Below are positions 28,121 through 37,369 of a stretch of DNA of 64,000 nt, one piece after another. The position numbers and the translations under genes were made by a program. The DNA comes from Arhodomonas aquaeolei DSM 8974. Lineage in GTDB: Bacteria > Pseudomonadota > Gammaproteobacteria > Nitrococcales > Nitrococcaceae. The DNA lies in the NCBI RefSeq assembly GCF_000374645.1, contig NZ_KB894802.1, positions 209,654 to 273,653 on the forward strand, written 5' to 3'. Every line of letters begins with the position of its first letter. Positions within the stretch are counted from its first letter, which is position 1. The notes beneath the pieces were generated by a model that was not told the origin of the DNA, searched no databases, and was given only the letters and a program-made list of their open reading frames with translations.

Positions 28121-28224
28121 CACATCCCAGCCGCGTCAGATTTCCGACCATCGCATGGCGCAGAACCTCTTCCAGATGCCGCCGTTTTGGCTATTTGTCG
28201 GATTCGACGGGTCAAATTACCGGT

Positions 28225-28240
28225 TGGCACGGAATTCGCT
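28225..28240 (+). promoter_or_regulatory. Sigma-54 promoter before diguanylate cyclase gene
   Basis: TGGCACG (28225-28231), GAAT, TCGCT (28236-28240): one mismatch from TGGCACG-N4-TTGCT with correct GG-to-GC spacing. Predicted start near 28250, which rules out the upstream in-frame ATGs at 28155 and 28245 as starts for the next gene. Confidence 0.78.
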
Positions 28241-28280
28241 TCGCATGCCCCGTCAATCCGATAGGAACGAGGGTGCCACC

Positions 28281-29207
28281 GTGGTTGCGAAACGCCAAGC
28301 CGAGCCCGATGTCTGGGTGATCGACGAGACCGGTGCCGACGAGCTCCTGAGCCTGGGGAGCCCGGCCGTGGCCTGGCTGCTGACGCTGCAGCGTGTCACC
28401 AGCGTGGAGGAACGGCTGGGGGTTCTCCTGGACTGGTTGTCGTTCCAGGCCGGTGTGACGGCGTTGCGATTCATCGACCAGGACGGACGTGTACGAATGG
28501 ATACCGGTCCGGAGACGGGCACCTGCTTATGGTGGCGGATCGCCGGATCGGAGGCGCCCGGGCTGTTCCGCATCGGCGACGATGGCGTTGTGGATGTCAA
28601 GAAACTGTCGCTGATTCTCGGCGCGGCGGCGGCGTTGCTGCGCACTGCGCTCGCCTACGAGCGCGCCGTCCGCAGTGCCCGCCGCGATCCGCTGACCGGC
28701 CTGCAGAACCGCGAGGCCATGGAGGAGGCCCTGCTCGCCGAGTTGGACCTGGTCGCACGTCACGATGCCCCGCTCACCCTGCTCGTCGTCGATATCGACC
28801 ACTTCAAGCACATCAACGACTGCTTCGGCCATCGCGCCGGGGATGCTGTGCTGCGGGAGATAGCGCAGCGCCTGCAGGCACGTTCGCGCACCGGCGATCT
28901 CGTGTTCCGCTACGCCGGTGACGAGTTCGTGGTGGCGTTGCGCCAGACCGACGAGCCCGGGGCAGAGCATGCGGCACGGCGCCTGCGTCACTTGGTCGAG
29001 CGTGCCGTGATCCAGCACGAGGATCACATCATTCGCGTCCGCGTGAGTGTCGGGGCCGCCTGTGCGCGCGCGGGCGACACGCTGGGGACGCTGTTCGAGC
29101 GCGCGGACCAGGCAATGTACCGCGACAAGGCGGACCCGCTGCGCATCCCGCTTGCCGCGGGACCCACCCGGGCGGGCGAGCCGGCGCACGGCCTTCAGGG
29201 GCAGTAG
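28281..29207 (+). CDS. Diguanylate cyclase (GGDEF), sigma-54 controlled
   Basis: 308 residues. Residues 1-135 form an N-terminal domain without a recognised family (WVIDETGADELLSLGSPAVA onward); residues from about 135 are a GGDEF domain (RRDPLTGLQNREAMEEA, VVDIDHFKHIND) with AGDEF as the active loop and an RTGD product-inhibition site five residues before it. It would make c-di-GMP and appears soluble. The GTG at 28281 has GAGGGTG five bases upstream and lies after the predicted transcription start. Promoter type and place tie it to flagellar control; the AGDEF variant is known from active enzymes. Confidence 0.85.
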   Translation: MVAKRQAEPDVWVIDETGADELLSLGSPAVAWLLTLQRVTSVEERLGVLLDWLSFQAGVTALRFIDQDGRVRMDTGPETGTCLWWRIAGSEAPGLFRIGDDGVVDVKKLSLILGAAAALLRTALAYERAVRSARRDPLTGLQNREAMEEALLAELDLVARHDAPLTLLVVDIDHFKHINDCFGHRAGDAVLREIAQRLQARSRTGDLVFRYAGDEFVVALRQTDEPGAEHAARRLRHLVERAVIQHEDHIIRVRVSVGAACARAGDTLGTLFERADQAMYRDKADPLRIPLAAGPTRAGEPAHGLQGQ

Positions 29208-29320
29208 CGGCGGGCAGGAGCCGCCGCACGGTTGGCTTGGGCCATGGGTGCGTCCGCGGCCATGCGTACCCCGCGGTGAACGGGCTATGATGTGTCGGAA
29301 ACCCCTTCCGGAGCACGGCA

Positions 29321-30010
29321 TTGACCAGCATCCTGGTGGTCGAGGACAACCTCGATCTCGCAGCCAATATCGTGGATTACATGGAAACCTGCGGTCACGT
29401 CGCGGACTCTGCGGCCGATGGCCGCGAGGCGCTCCGCCTGACCGGGTGCCACCATTACGATGTCATCGTCCTGGATCTCGCATTGCCGGGCGTTGACGGC
29501 TTGACGGTCTGCCGCCGTCTCAGGGAGGGCGGTGACGCCACCCCGGTGATCATGCTCACGGCTCGGGGTGAGCTCGACGAGAAGCTCGCGGGGATCGAGC
29601 ACGGCGCCGATGACTACCTCGTCAAGCCGGTGGCCCTTGCGGAGCTGGAGGCACGGATCCGCGCCCAGGTGCGCCGCGCGCGCGGGGCGTTCAACCGGAC
29701 GAGCCTGCGCGTTGGCGACCTCGATCTCGATGAGCGCACGCGGGAGGTGTTCCGCGCCGGCCGGCCGGTCAGCCTCGCCCGCGCCGATTTCCTCCTGCTG
29801 CGGCGGTTGATGCGCGATGCGCCGAACGTGGTCACGCGGGAGGCGCTGGAGGAAGCGCTCTGGGGTGACGAGCCGCCTGCCACCGACACCCTCCGCGCCC
29901 ATGTCCACCGCCTGCGCCGTGTCATCGACCACCCCTTCGACCAGCGGCTACTGCACACGGTGCACGGGGTCGGATATCGCCTGGTGCCCGCGGATGAAGC
30001 CCAGGCATAG
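29321..30010 (+). CDS. OmpR-family response regulator
   Basis: 229 residues: receiver with phospho-acceptor D52 (VIVLDLALPGVDG) and the DDYLVKPVAL segment, then a winged-helix DNA-binding domain (TLRAHVHRLRRVIDHPFDQRLLHTVHGVGYRL). The start is TTG at 29321 with GGAG seven bases upstream. The kinase gene overlaps it by 17 bases. The type resembles PmrA/QseB regulators of envelope modification; the genes immediately downstream support that reading. Confidence 0.9.
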   Translation: MTSILVVEDNLDLAANIVDYMETCGHVADSAADGREALRLTGCHHYDVIVLDLALPGVDGLTVCRRLREGGDATPVIMLTARGELDEKLAGIEHGADDYLVKPVALAELEARIRAQVRRARGAFNRTSLRVGDLDLDERTREVFRAGRPVSLARADFLLLRRLMRDAPNVVTREALEEALWGDEPPATDTLRAHVHRLRRVIDHPFDQRLLHTVHGVGYRLVPADEAQA

Positions 30011-31322
30011 CCTCCGGTTCCGCATTCTGGCGGCGTTCGTCACCGCCGGCATAGTGCTCGGGCCGCTGCTGGTTGGGGGGCTGCTCGCTGCCGCGTACCA
30101 GTTAGAGGAACGCGCGGTGGCCCGCGCCCTCAGCGCTCGGCTCGAGCAGGTCGTCGCGGCGCCCGAACGGTTCGACCTGCGCGCTTCCCCGCAACGGCCC
30201 GGTGTGCTCGTCTACGGTCGTCTCCCTCCCGCCATGCTCCCCGAGGGCGTAGCGGGCTGGGAGCAGGGCCTCTACGAGCTGGGACAGGGCGGCTCCGCTG
30301 AGTACCAGGGACCCTTGCGGGTGGACGCGGTCGCGCGGTTGTCGCAGCGCCGGAGCTGGGCCCTGGCGGTGGCGCGCCGTGACGGCCAGACGTTCGTTGT
30401 CGCCGATGACCTCACAACGCTGGAATACCGGGAATCCCTCACGCTCTGGCTAGTCGCCGGGGGTAGCGTGCTCGCGCTCTACGTCTCGCTGTGGCTGGGC
30501 TATTATTTCTCCAGGCGGCTGATCGAGCCGCTGCGCCGCCTTGCGCTGTCCGTGGGTGAGGGTAAACGGGTGCTACGGGGGGTCAGCATCGAGAGCGATG
30601 ACTATCCCCCGGACGAAGTCGGAGAGCTTGCGTGCGCCTTCGCGGACTACCAGCGGCGCATGGTCGAGGCCCTGGAGCGCGAGCGGGCATTCTCCGCGGA
30701 CGCGAGCCACGAGTTGCGCAATCCCCTGGCCGTGATCGGGAGCTCGCTGGAGATCGCGGAGCGCGATCCCGGCCTGGCGGAGCCGACCCGTCGGGCGCTG
30801 GCCCGGGCGAACGCCGCGACACGCGAGATCACCGATACCGTCGGCGCGCTCCTGGTGCTGGCGCGCGAGGCCTCGGGCGATATCCCCCACGCGCCGGTCG
30901 AGGTCGAGCCGGTGCTCGCGCCGCTGGTGGGGCGGCTGGCCGCCGACGCCGGGATCCCCGTGGACTGGGAGGTCATCGCCCGGGCGACCCTGGCGGCCCC
31001 GGAAGTGGCGATTCGCGCCGTGGCGGAGAACCTGATCCGCAACGCGGTGCAGCATACCCGCAACGGGTATGTCCGGGTCCGGCTGTACCGGGATCGTCTC
31101 AGTGTCGAGGATAGCGGCGTTGGTATCCCCGCGGAAGAAATCGAGCGCATCCGTCTCCGCGGGGTGCGGGGCAGCAACACCCTCAGCCGCGGTAGCGGCC
31201 TGGGGCTGTCCATCGCCGAACGGTTGTGCCGGCGTTTCGGGTGGCGCATCGACATCGACAGCACCGTTGGCGTGGGTACGCGGGTGGTGTGGCGCTTTGC
31301 CGAGGCATCGGCGCCGGGATAG
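29994..31322 (+). CDS. Sensor histidine kinase, partner of the OmpR regulator
   Basis: 442 residues. Two membrane helices (about 10-35 and 149-172) enclose a ~110-residue periplasmic sensor region; then HAMP, HisKA with H239 (SADASHELRNPLAVIGSSLE) and an ATPase domain (NLIRNAVQHTRNG, EDSGVGIPAEE, GSGLGLSIAERL). Same operon as the regulator, translation coupled. Signal not evident from sequence. Confidence 0.92.
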   Translation: MKPRHSLRFRILAAFVTAGIVLGPLLVGGLLAAAYQLEERAVARALSARLEQVVAAPERFDLRASPQRPGVLVYGRLPPAMLPEGVAGWEQGLYELGQGGSAEYQGPLRVDAVARLSQRRSWALAVARRDGQTFVVADDLTTLEYRESLTLWLVAGGSVLALYVSLWLGYYFSRRLIEPLRRLALSVGEGKRVLRGVSIESDDYPPDEVGELACAFADYQRRMVEALERERAFSADASHELRNPLAVIGSSLEIAERDPGLAEPTRRALARANAATREITDTVGALLVLAREASGDIPHAPVEVEPVLAPLVGRLAADAGIPVDWEVIARATLAAPEVAIRAVAENLIRNAVQHTRNGYVRVRLYRDRLSVEDSGVGIPAEEIERIRLRGVRGSNTLSRGSGLGLSIAERLCRRFGWRIDIDSTVGVGTRVVWRFAEASAPG

Positions 31323-31417
31323 CATCCGGGCGCAGCGCGGGGGAAGCGGGCATCGGCCGTCCGGGGTCGCGTGCGGATGGTGCGGTGCGATGCACACGCC
31401 CCGCCCGTACACATTCT

Positions 31418-31434
31418 GTTAACAACCCCTTCAT
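31418..31434 (+). promoter_or_regulatory. Possible PmrA-type response-regulator box
   Basis: GTTAAC, five bases, CTTCAT resembles the direct-repeat layout of PmrA boxes (consensus near CTTAAT-N5-CTTAAT). It lies 40 bases before the glycosyltransferase start at 31474 and after the kinase stop. The match is partial and a spaced -10 is not clear. Confidence 0.3.
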
Positions 31435-31473
31435 TAGACTCGCGCACACGCTCATGGAAGGTCGAGGCAGCAG

Positions 31474-32187
31474 GTGGAGTATTCGGTCGTCATCCCCGTT
31501 TATAACGAAACCGAGAATGTCGTTTCCCTGGCTGACGAGGTGCACAGGGCCCTGGAAGACTTCGTCGACTACGAGATCGTATTCGTCGACGACGGCAGCA
31601 CCGATGACAGCGTCTCCCGCCTGGCGCGGCTGCGCCGGGCGGACCCACGCATCCGCGTGATTGCACACGAGCGCAACGCCGGCCAGAGCGCGGCGCTCGC
31701 CACGGGTGTATCCGCTGCGGCGGGTGTCTGGATCCTTACCCTCGACGGGGACGGCCAGAACGATCCCGCCGACATCCCCCGGCTGATCGCCGAGCGTGAG
31801 CGCACCGCGGCCGATCTCGTCGCCGGTTGGCGCCGCCGCCGCAACGACACCTGGCTGAAGCGGGTTTCCTCCCGCGTGGCCAACGGCGTGCGCCGGCGTG
31901 TGCTCGATGATGGCTGTCCGGATACGGGCTGCGGTCTGAAGCTCTTCCGCCGCGCGATCTTCCTGTCCGTACCGCATTTCAATCACATGCACCGATTCCT
32001 GCCCGCGCTGTTCCATCAAGCCGGGGCGCAGGTGGCGACCCTGGCGGTGAACCATCGTGCCCGTAATGCTGGGCGCTCCAAGTACGGGCTCGGTAACCGG
32101 CTGTGGGTGGGGATCGTCGATGTTCTCGGGGTGCTGTGGCTGGGTCACCGGCGCCTGAACGTGAGCTATCACGAGGTGAGCCCATGA
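31474..32187 (+). CDS. Family 2 glycosyltransferase (ArnC/DPM1-like)
   Basis: 237 residues. An A-type nucleotide-sugar fold (VVIPVYNETENV, FVDDGSTDDSVSRL, LDGDGQNDPADIPRL) typical of enzymes that load a sugar onto undecaprenyl or dolichyl phosphate. No C-terminal membrane pair is evident, unlike full ArnC. The start is GTG at 31474. The gene overlaps the LAB_N gene by four bases, and an ArnT-like transferase follows, so the lipid-linked sugar probably goes to lipid A or another envelope acceptor. Confidence 0.87.
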   Translation: MEYSVVIPVYNETENVVSLADEVHRALEDFVDYEIVFVDDGSTDDSVSRLARLRRADPRIRVIAHERNAGQSAALATGVSAAAGVWILTLDGDGQNDPADIPRLIAERERTAADLVAGWRRRRNDTWLKRVSSRVANGVRRRVLDDGCPDTGCGLKLFRRAIFLSVPHFNHMHRFLPALFHQAGAQVATLAVNHRARNAGRSKYGLGNRLWVGIVDVLGVLWLGHRRLNVSYHEVSP

Positions 32188-32474
32188 TCGAGCCGACCTT
32201 CATCTGGCTGGGCGTGGGGTTGTTCGGCCAGGCGCTCTTCTCGCTGCGTTTCCTGGTGCAGTGGTTCCAGAGCGAGCGCGCGCGGCGCAGTGTCATTCCG
32301 GTGCCGTTCTGGTATTTCAGCATCGCGGGCGGGATGACGCTGCTGGCCTATGCGATTCACCGCGAGGATCCGGTGTTCATCATCGGCCAGGCCTCGGGGC
32401 TGTTCATCTACCTGCGCAACCTTTACTTCATCTACCGCCATCGTGGCGAGGGCGTCGACGCGGAGGGCGCATGA
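32184..32474 (+). CDS. LAB_N (lipid A biosynthesis N-terminal) membrane protein
   Basis: 96 residues with three hydrophobic segments and the LAB_N-type pattern GQALFSLRFLVQWFQSER and VPFWYFSIAGGMTLLAY. Small members of this family are commonly found between GT2 and PMT-type transferases. Overlaps both neighbours by four bases; role in transport or positioning of the lipid-linked sugar is inferred. Confidence 0.85.
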   Translation: MIEPTFIWLGVGLFGQALFSLRFLVQWFQSERARRSVIPVPFWYFSIAGGMTLLAYAIHREDPVFIIGQASGLFIYLRNLYFIYRHRGEGVDAEGA

Positions 32475-34087
32475 GACGGGACTGGCTGATCGCGGCATGG
32501 GTTGTCGGCGCGCTCGCGCTACTGACCACGGTATATCTGGTCGTACTGCCGCTGATACCCATCGACGAGACCCGCTACGCGGGCGTGGCGCTGGAGATGT
32601 GGCAGGGCGGCGACTTCCTGGTGCCGCGCATCAACGGCGCCTTCTACGCCCAGAAGCCGCCGCTGCTGTTCTGGCTGATGCAGGCCGGCTGGGCGGCCTT
32701 CGGGGTCAGCGACTGGTGGCCCAGGGTGGCCGTGGCGCTGTGCTCTCTCGCCGCCGCGGGGCTGACCGTGCGTCTCGCGGCGCTGCTGTGGCCGGAGCGG
32801 CCGAGGGTACGCCGGATCGCGCCGGTGATGCTCATGGGTACCGGTCTCTGGGCGGTGTGGGCGCCGGCGGTGATGTTCGACGTGCTGCTTACGGTGTGCG
32901 TGCTGATTGCCCTCGTCGGCGTGGCGGAACTCGCCGGTGGCCACACCCGGCGCGGTCCCCTGCTGCTCGCCCTCGGGCTCGGGCTCGGGATACTCGCCAA
33001 GGGACCGGTGGTGCTCGTGCACGTGCTGCCGACGGCGCTGCTGGCGCCGCTGTGGTACAGCGGCGGTGCCGGCGGCTGGCGGCGATGGTACGCACACATC
33101 GGGCTCGCGGTGATCGGCGGCGCGGCGATCGCCCTGGCCTGGGCGGTGCCGGCGGCGATCCGCGGCGGCCCGGCATATGCGGAGACGATCTTCTGGGGGC
33201 AGAGTGCGGGTCGTATGGTCAACTCCTTCGCCCATGCTCGGCCGTGGTGGTGGTACCTGGCGGTCCTGCCGCTGCTGGTCTTTCCCTGGATCGGCTGGCT
33301 GTCGGGCTGGCGCACGCTTGCTCGCCTGCGGCCACGACGGGAGGCGGGCACCGGGTTGCTTGTGAGCTGGCTAGTCACCGCGTTCGTCACGTTCACGCTC
33401 ATCAGCGGCAAACAGGCGCACTACCTGCTGCCGCTGCTGCCCGGGCTGGCGCTGCTGATGGCCCGTGGGATCGACGAGTTGGGCGAGACGGTGAGCCGCT
33501 GGTGGGATGCGCTGCCCGCCGCAGGGGGGATGCTCCTGGCGGCCGGGATTACCCTGTGGCCCCACCTCGGCGCGGTCCCGGAGAGCGCGCCCGGCTGGGT
33601 TGCCGAGGTGCCACTGTGGCTACCGGCGGCGCTGGTGCTCATCGCCCTGGGCATGCTCGCGCCGGCGGCACGCCCGGTGGGTCGGGCGATCGCCCTGTCG
33701 AGCCTGAACGTCATCGCCGTGGTGGTGATCATCCTGGGCATCGGCGGGGTGGCCGCAGCATGGTACGACCTGGCGCCGGTGGGACGCCTGGTCGCCGGGC
33801 TGCAGCAAACCGGGCATCCGGTCGCCCACGTCGGCAAGTATCACAATCGCCTGCGATTCCCGGGCCGGCTCAGCCGGCCGGTCACGGTGATCGATGACGA
33901 TGAGGTGAAGGGTTGGATCTGCTCGTACCGGGATGGTGTGGTAATCCGCTATTACGAGAACGCTGAGCGCATTCCGGATCAGCCCGTGCTCATGAAGCGG
34001 CCCTTCCGCAGTGACTGGCTGGTGGTGACCCGCGCCCGCGACATGCCCGGTTTCCGGAGCTGTCCCGACGCCCGACCCTCGGCCTGA
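32471..34087 (+). CDS. ArnT-like lipid-sugar transferase (GT39/GT83 type)
   Basis: 538 residues, about 11 membrane helices. The first periplasmic loop has the signature IDETRYAGVALEMWQGGDFLVPRINGAFYAQKPPLLFW, here seen as DETRYAGV with the catalytic-type Asp-Glu pair and the QKPPLLFW motif. Such enzymes move a sugar from undecaprenyl phosphate to lipid A on the periplasmic face. Soluble C-terminal domain of about 80 residues. With the two preceding genes and the PmrAB-like pair it suggests regulated envelope modification; the sugar is unknown. Confidence 0.87.
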   Translation: MRRDWLIAAWVVGALALLTTVYLVVLPLIPIDETRYAGVALEMWQGGDFLVPRINGAFYAQKPPLLFWLMQAGWAAFGVSDWWPRVAVALCSLAAAGLTVRLAALLWPERPRVRRIAPVMLMGTGLWAVWAPAVMFDVLLTVCVLIALVGVAELAGGHTRRGPLLLALGLGLGILAKGPVVLVHVLPTALLAPLWYSGGAGGWRRWYAHIGLAVIGGAAIALAWAVPAAIRGGPAYAETIFWGQSAGRMVNSFAHARPWWWYLAVLPLLVFPWIGWLSGWRTLARLRPRREAGTGLLVSWLVTAFVTFTLISGKQAHYLLPLLPGLALLMARGIDELGETVSRWWDALPAAGGMLLAAGITLWPHLGAVPESAPGWVAEVPLWLPAALVLIALGMLAPAARPVGRAIALSSLNVIAVVVIILGIGGVAAAWYDLAPVGRLVAGLQQTGHPVAHVGKYHNRLRFPGRLSRPVTVIDDDEVKGWICSYRDGVVIRYYENAERIPDQPVLMKRPFRSDWLVVTRARDMPGFRSCPDARPSA

Positions 34088-34121
34088 GGCCTTCCGTTTG
34101 CGGTCATTCGAGGGAGATGCC

Positions 34122-34973
34122 ATGCGACTGGTGCGATTCGGTTCCCCCGGCGCCGAGAGGCCGGGAGTGCTCGATGCCGCGGGCACGCTGCGCGACCTCT
34201 CCGGCCATGTCGACGATATCGCCGCTCCGGCCCTGGCGGTGGATGCGCGCCGGCGCCTCGCGGCGCTGGATCCGGCGTCGTTGCCCGCTGTCGACGACGA
34301 GCCGCGCCTCGGCCCCTGCGTGGCACGGCCCGGCAAGATCCTCGGCATCGGCCTGAACTACCGGGATCACGCTCGCGAGACCGGCGCACCGGCGCCGCAG
34401 CAACCCATCGTCTTCTCGAAGGCCGTTTCCTCCGTGTGCGGACCGGACGACGACCTGCTCCGCCCGCCGGGGGCCGAGTGCCTCGACTGGGAGGTAGAGC
34501 TCGGTGTGGTGATCGGCGAGAGCGCACGACGCGTGGACGAGGTCTGGGCACTGGCGCACGTCGCGGGCTACTGCGTGCTCGACGACGTCTCCGAGCGGGC
34601 GTGGCAGAAGGACCACGGCGGGCAGTTCGTGAAGGGCAAGAGCCACGATACCTTCTGCCCGCTGGGGCCGTGGCTGGTGACCGCGGACGACGTCCCGGAC
34701 CCGCAGACACTGGGGTTGTGGACCGAGGTCGGCGGCGAGCGCATGCAGGAGGGTACCACCGCGGAGATGATCTTCCCCGTGGCGGCGTTGATCAGCCATT
34801 TAAGCCGCTACATGACTCTGGAGCCGGGGGACGTCATCGCCACCGGGACTCCGGCCGGCGTCGGCATGGGCCGGCAGCCGCCCCGGTACCTCGGCCCGGG
34901 CGAGACGGTGCGTCTCGGGGTCGAGAGACTGGGCGAGCAGACTCATCGAGTGGTAGCCGATACCCGCGACTAG
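34122..34973 (+). CDS. Fumarylacetoacetate hydrolase (FAH) family protein
   Basis: 283 residues. FAH fold with KILGIGLNYRDHA (residues about 75-87), metal ligands in LDWEVELGVVIG and the VLDDVSERAWQ segment, plus VIATGTPAGVGMG near the end. Closest in type to 2-keto-hydrolase/ureidoglycolate-lyase-like members, not to true fumarylacetoacetase (a different FAH gene is at 42958). ATG at 34122 has GGGAG upstream. Substrate unknown. Confidence 0.87.
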   Translation: MRLVRFGSPGAERPGVLDAAGTLRDLSGHVDDIAAPALAVDARRRLAALDPASLPAVDDEPRLGPCVARPGKILGIGLNYRDHARETGAPAPQQPIVFSKAVSSVCGPDDDLLRPPGAECLDWEVELGVVIGESARRVDEVWALAHVAGYCVLDDVSERAWQKDHGGQFVKGKSHDTFCPLGPWLVTADDVPDPQTLGLWTEVGGERMQEGTTAEMIFPVAALISHLSRYMTLEPGDVIATGTPAGVGMGRQPPRYLGPGETVRLGVERLGEQTHRVVADTRD

Positions 34974-35037
34974 CGCCGGGGCGCTCTGCGATGGGCACGG
35001 CCGGGGCGGCGCCGGCTCGCAGCGGGCGGCTGCGCCG

Positions 35038-36033
35038 TCAGTCGGTCACCGGCGTGGGGATCCCGCTGGGGCGCTCCAGTACCGCGGCGAGCCGATCGCG
35101 ATCGGGGAGCTGGCCGCGGGCGAGTGCCGTCGCCGTGACCCGCTCCTCGAGGCGGCGTCGTTCGTCAGCGCTGAAGCGCAGGTCGTTGGCGGTGTAGTCG
35201 TCAGTCATCGGCAGTGGGTGCACCTCTACCCAGAGCCGGCCCCGGGCCCAGGTGTGCTTGACGGGCTGCTGGACGAGGCGCACCGGCGTGCCCCGGGGCA
35301 CCTGCGGGAACAGCGCGGCGATGTCCTCCGGGTAGAGCCGGATGCAGCCATGGGAGACGCGCATGCCCACGCCTTCAGGGCGGTTGGTGCCGTGGATCAT
35401 GTAACCCGGTAGCGCCAGGATCAGGGCGTAGGCGCCGAGTGGGTTGTCCGGGCCCGGCGGCACCACGCCCGGCAGGGGCTCGCCCTCGGCCCTGGCCTCT
35501 GCGCGGATGGACGCCGGCGGGTACCACGCCGGGTCGACGATCTTTTCCGAGACGCTCGTCGTCCCCAGCGGTGTGCTCCAGTCCTGGCGCCCGATGCCGA
35601 TCGGGTGGGTGATCACGCGCTGGTGGCCGTCGTCTCCTGCGGGCGGGTAGAAGTACAGCCGTAGCTCCGGGACGTTGACCACGATGCCCTCTCGCGGTGT
35701 GTCCGGGAGTATGAAGCGCCTGGGGATGACCACGGGCCGGCCGCTGCCGGGGAGCCAGAAGTCGACGTCCGGGTTCGCGAGAATGATGTCCCAGTAGCCC
35801 ACATCGAAGCGCCGGGCCACGTCATACAGGGTCTCGCCCTCGCGGACCTGACTGACGTGAGCGCGACCCACGAGGGCGCTATCGCCGGGTGGCAACGTCC
35901 ACTCGTAGAGGTGCTGTCGGCGTGCCCCCGAGCCCCTATCGGCGCCCCGGGCGAGGAACGGTCCGGCGAAGAACAGGCCGGCCAAGGCCTGCAGGATTCG
36001 GCGGCGGTCCGCGTCTGGCGGCGTGTCCGGCAT
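35038..36033 (-). CDS. L,D-transpeptidase with LysM domain
   Basis: Periplasmic peptidoglycan crosslinking or lipoprotein-anchoring enzyme of the YbiS/ErfK type. 331 residues: an N-terminal export signal with a twin-arginine-like start (RRRILQALAGLFFAG), a LysM domain (about 59-105, VREGETLYDVARRFDVGYWD) and a YkuD domain with H214 and the active-site SHGCIRL (C230). The C-terminal 60 residues are a family-specific tail. Confidence 0.93.
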   Translation of the reverse strand: MPDTPPDADRRRILQALAGLFFAGPFLARGADRGSGARRQHLYEWTLPPGDSALVGRAHVSQVREGETLYDVARRFDVGYWDIILANPDVDFWLPGSGRPVVIPRRFILPDTPREGIVVNVPELRLYFYPPAGDDGHQRVITHPIGIGRQDWSTPLGTTSVSEKIVDPAWYPPASIRAEARAEGEPLPGVVPPGPDNPLGAYALILALPGYMIHGTNRPEGVGMRVSHGCIRLYPEDIAALFPQVPRGTPVRLVQQPVKHTWARGRLWVEVHPLPMTDDYTANDLRFSADERRRLEERVTATALARGQLPDRDRLAAVLERPSGIPTPVTD

Positions 36034-36104
36034 CTCGACGGCCCCTTGGTGACGGACCCGCTATCCTGCCACCTCGGCGGCGCCGGTGCACCCTTGCCGT
36101 GCAG

Positions 36105-36425
36105 TCAGCGGCGCAGCTCGACGCACCGCCAGATGTGGTCCTCGCTGAAGCGCAGGCTGTGGCGTTCACCTTCCATGTGCGGGCGTGCCGGCTCGTGGGT
36201 GGAGTAGGCGGCGAGCACCACCCCGGCCAGCTCGCTGCGACCGGCGGCGGTGATGCGTACGTCCAGCCATTCACCGCCGGTATGAAGCTGCACGACGTCG
36301 CCGGCGGCGGCGTGGTAGGGCGCCCCGGCCGGCGTGCGCAGGGGCTGTTCGTGGCCGCGGGGGTGCAGGTGGTGTGGGCTGTGCATGGTCGCTGTCCCGG
36401 CTTTCTCGTGTTTTGCCAAGTTCAT
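36105..36425 (-). CDS. Small protein of unknown function
   Basis: 106 residues (or 93 from the Met at 36386). His-rich N-terminus, then a compact domain with GDVVQLHTGGEWLDVRITAAGRSELAGVVL and EDHIWRCVEL, which looks like a small beta-barrel. No signal peptide or membrane helix. Not recognised. Codon usage resembles its neighbours, and the frame is clean between two real genes. Confidence 0.6.
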   Translation of the reverse strand: MNLAKHEKAGTATMHSPHHLHPRGHEQPLRTPAGAPYHAAAGDVVQLHTGGEWLDVRITAAGRSELAGVVLAAYSTHEPARPHMEGERHSLRFSEDHIWRCVELRR

Positions 36426-36541
36426 GCCGGGAGGGTAGCGGCCATGGTGTTACCCCGGCGTGACACCACGGCGTCGCTTGCGTGACAGTGCGTGCGGCTG
36501 CACGCCGCCGGCCATGTGGGGCTGGGCCGGCGGCCCGTGGG

Positions 36542-37369
36542 TCAGCCCGTCGGCTCGACCACCACGACCTTGTCCGGCGCGAACGTCGCCCGGCCGATGT
36601 TGGCGGTCTCTTCGTGGGGATAGCCGGGCTGGTTGGCGACGAAGCGGGTGCCCCGGAGCGTGAGGTCCGCGTTCGCGTGGGTGTGCCCCGAGATCCAGAG
36701 AGCGGGCGGGTGCCTGTGGATGAGGCCGCTGAGGTCCGAGGCGAAGGCCGCGGCGAGGCCGTCGCCGGGGTAGCCGGGGTGACTGAGCTGGGGGACCGGC
36801 GCATGGTGGGTGACGACCACCGTGGGGCCGTCCCAGGCCTCGGCGAGCACAACCTCGAGCCATTCCCGGGTGTGTTGGTGAGCGGCCTGGGCGTCCTCGG
36901 GGCGGAAGGGACCGTCACGGGTGTGGATGAAGTGGTGGTCCGCGAGTTGGCGCGCGGCGATCCGCCGGTTGCGCCCGACCTGCTGGATGTCGCCGTGGGT
37001 GTGCAGGCGGTAGTCGGTCCACAGCGTGGCGCCGACGATGCGCACGCCGCCGAGATGGAGCAACTCACGCTCGAGGACGTGGACCTCGCCAGTGCCCCGT
37101 TCGCGCAGTGTCTGCGCGGTTTCCCGGCAGTCGGCGGCGAGGTCGGGGAAGTGCCAGCCATAGTACTCGTGGTTGCCGAGCACGTATGCCACCGGGGTGT
37201 CACGGTCGGCGGACAGCCTCGCTGCCGCCTCGACGCCGTGGGTGCCGGTGGCGATGTCGCCGGCGAGCACGATCAGGTCCACGTCCACCGCGGCCACCAG
37301 GTCCTCCAGGGTGGCGCCGTCACGGGTCTCCAGGTGAAGGTCGCTGACGATCTGGATACGCATGCTCAC
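36542..37369 (-). CDS. Metallophosphoesterase
   Basis: Calcineurin-type phosphoesterase, 275 residues, cytoplasmic. All metal-binding blocks are visible: SDLHLE, LAGDIATG, GNHEYYGWH, VVTHHAPVPQ and ISGHTHAN. The start is GTG at 37369, or ATG at 37363. The GTG overlaps the stop of a possible 15-codon upstream ORF. Substrate not predictable. Confidence 0.9.
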   Translation of the reverse strand: MSMRIQIVSDLHLETRDGATLEDLVAAVDVDLIVLAGDIATGTHGVEAAARLSADRDTPVAYVLGNHEYYGWHFPDLAADCRETAQTLRERGTGEVHVLERELLHLGGVRIVGATLWTDYRLHTHGDIQQVGRNRRIAARQLADHHFIHTRDGPFRPEDAQAAHQHTREWLEVVLAEAWDGPTVVVTHHAPVPQLSHPGYPGDGLAAAFASDLSGLIHRHPPALWISGHTHANADLTLRGTRFVANQPGYPHEETANIGRATFAPDKVVVVEPTG

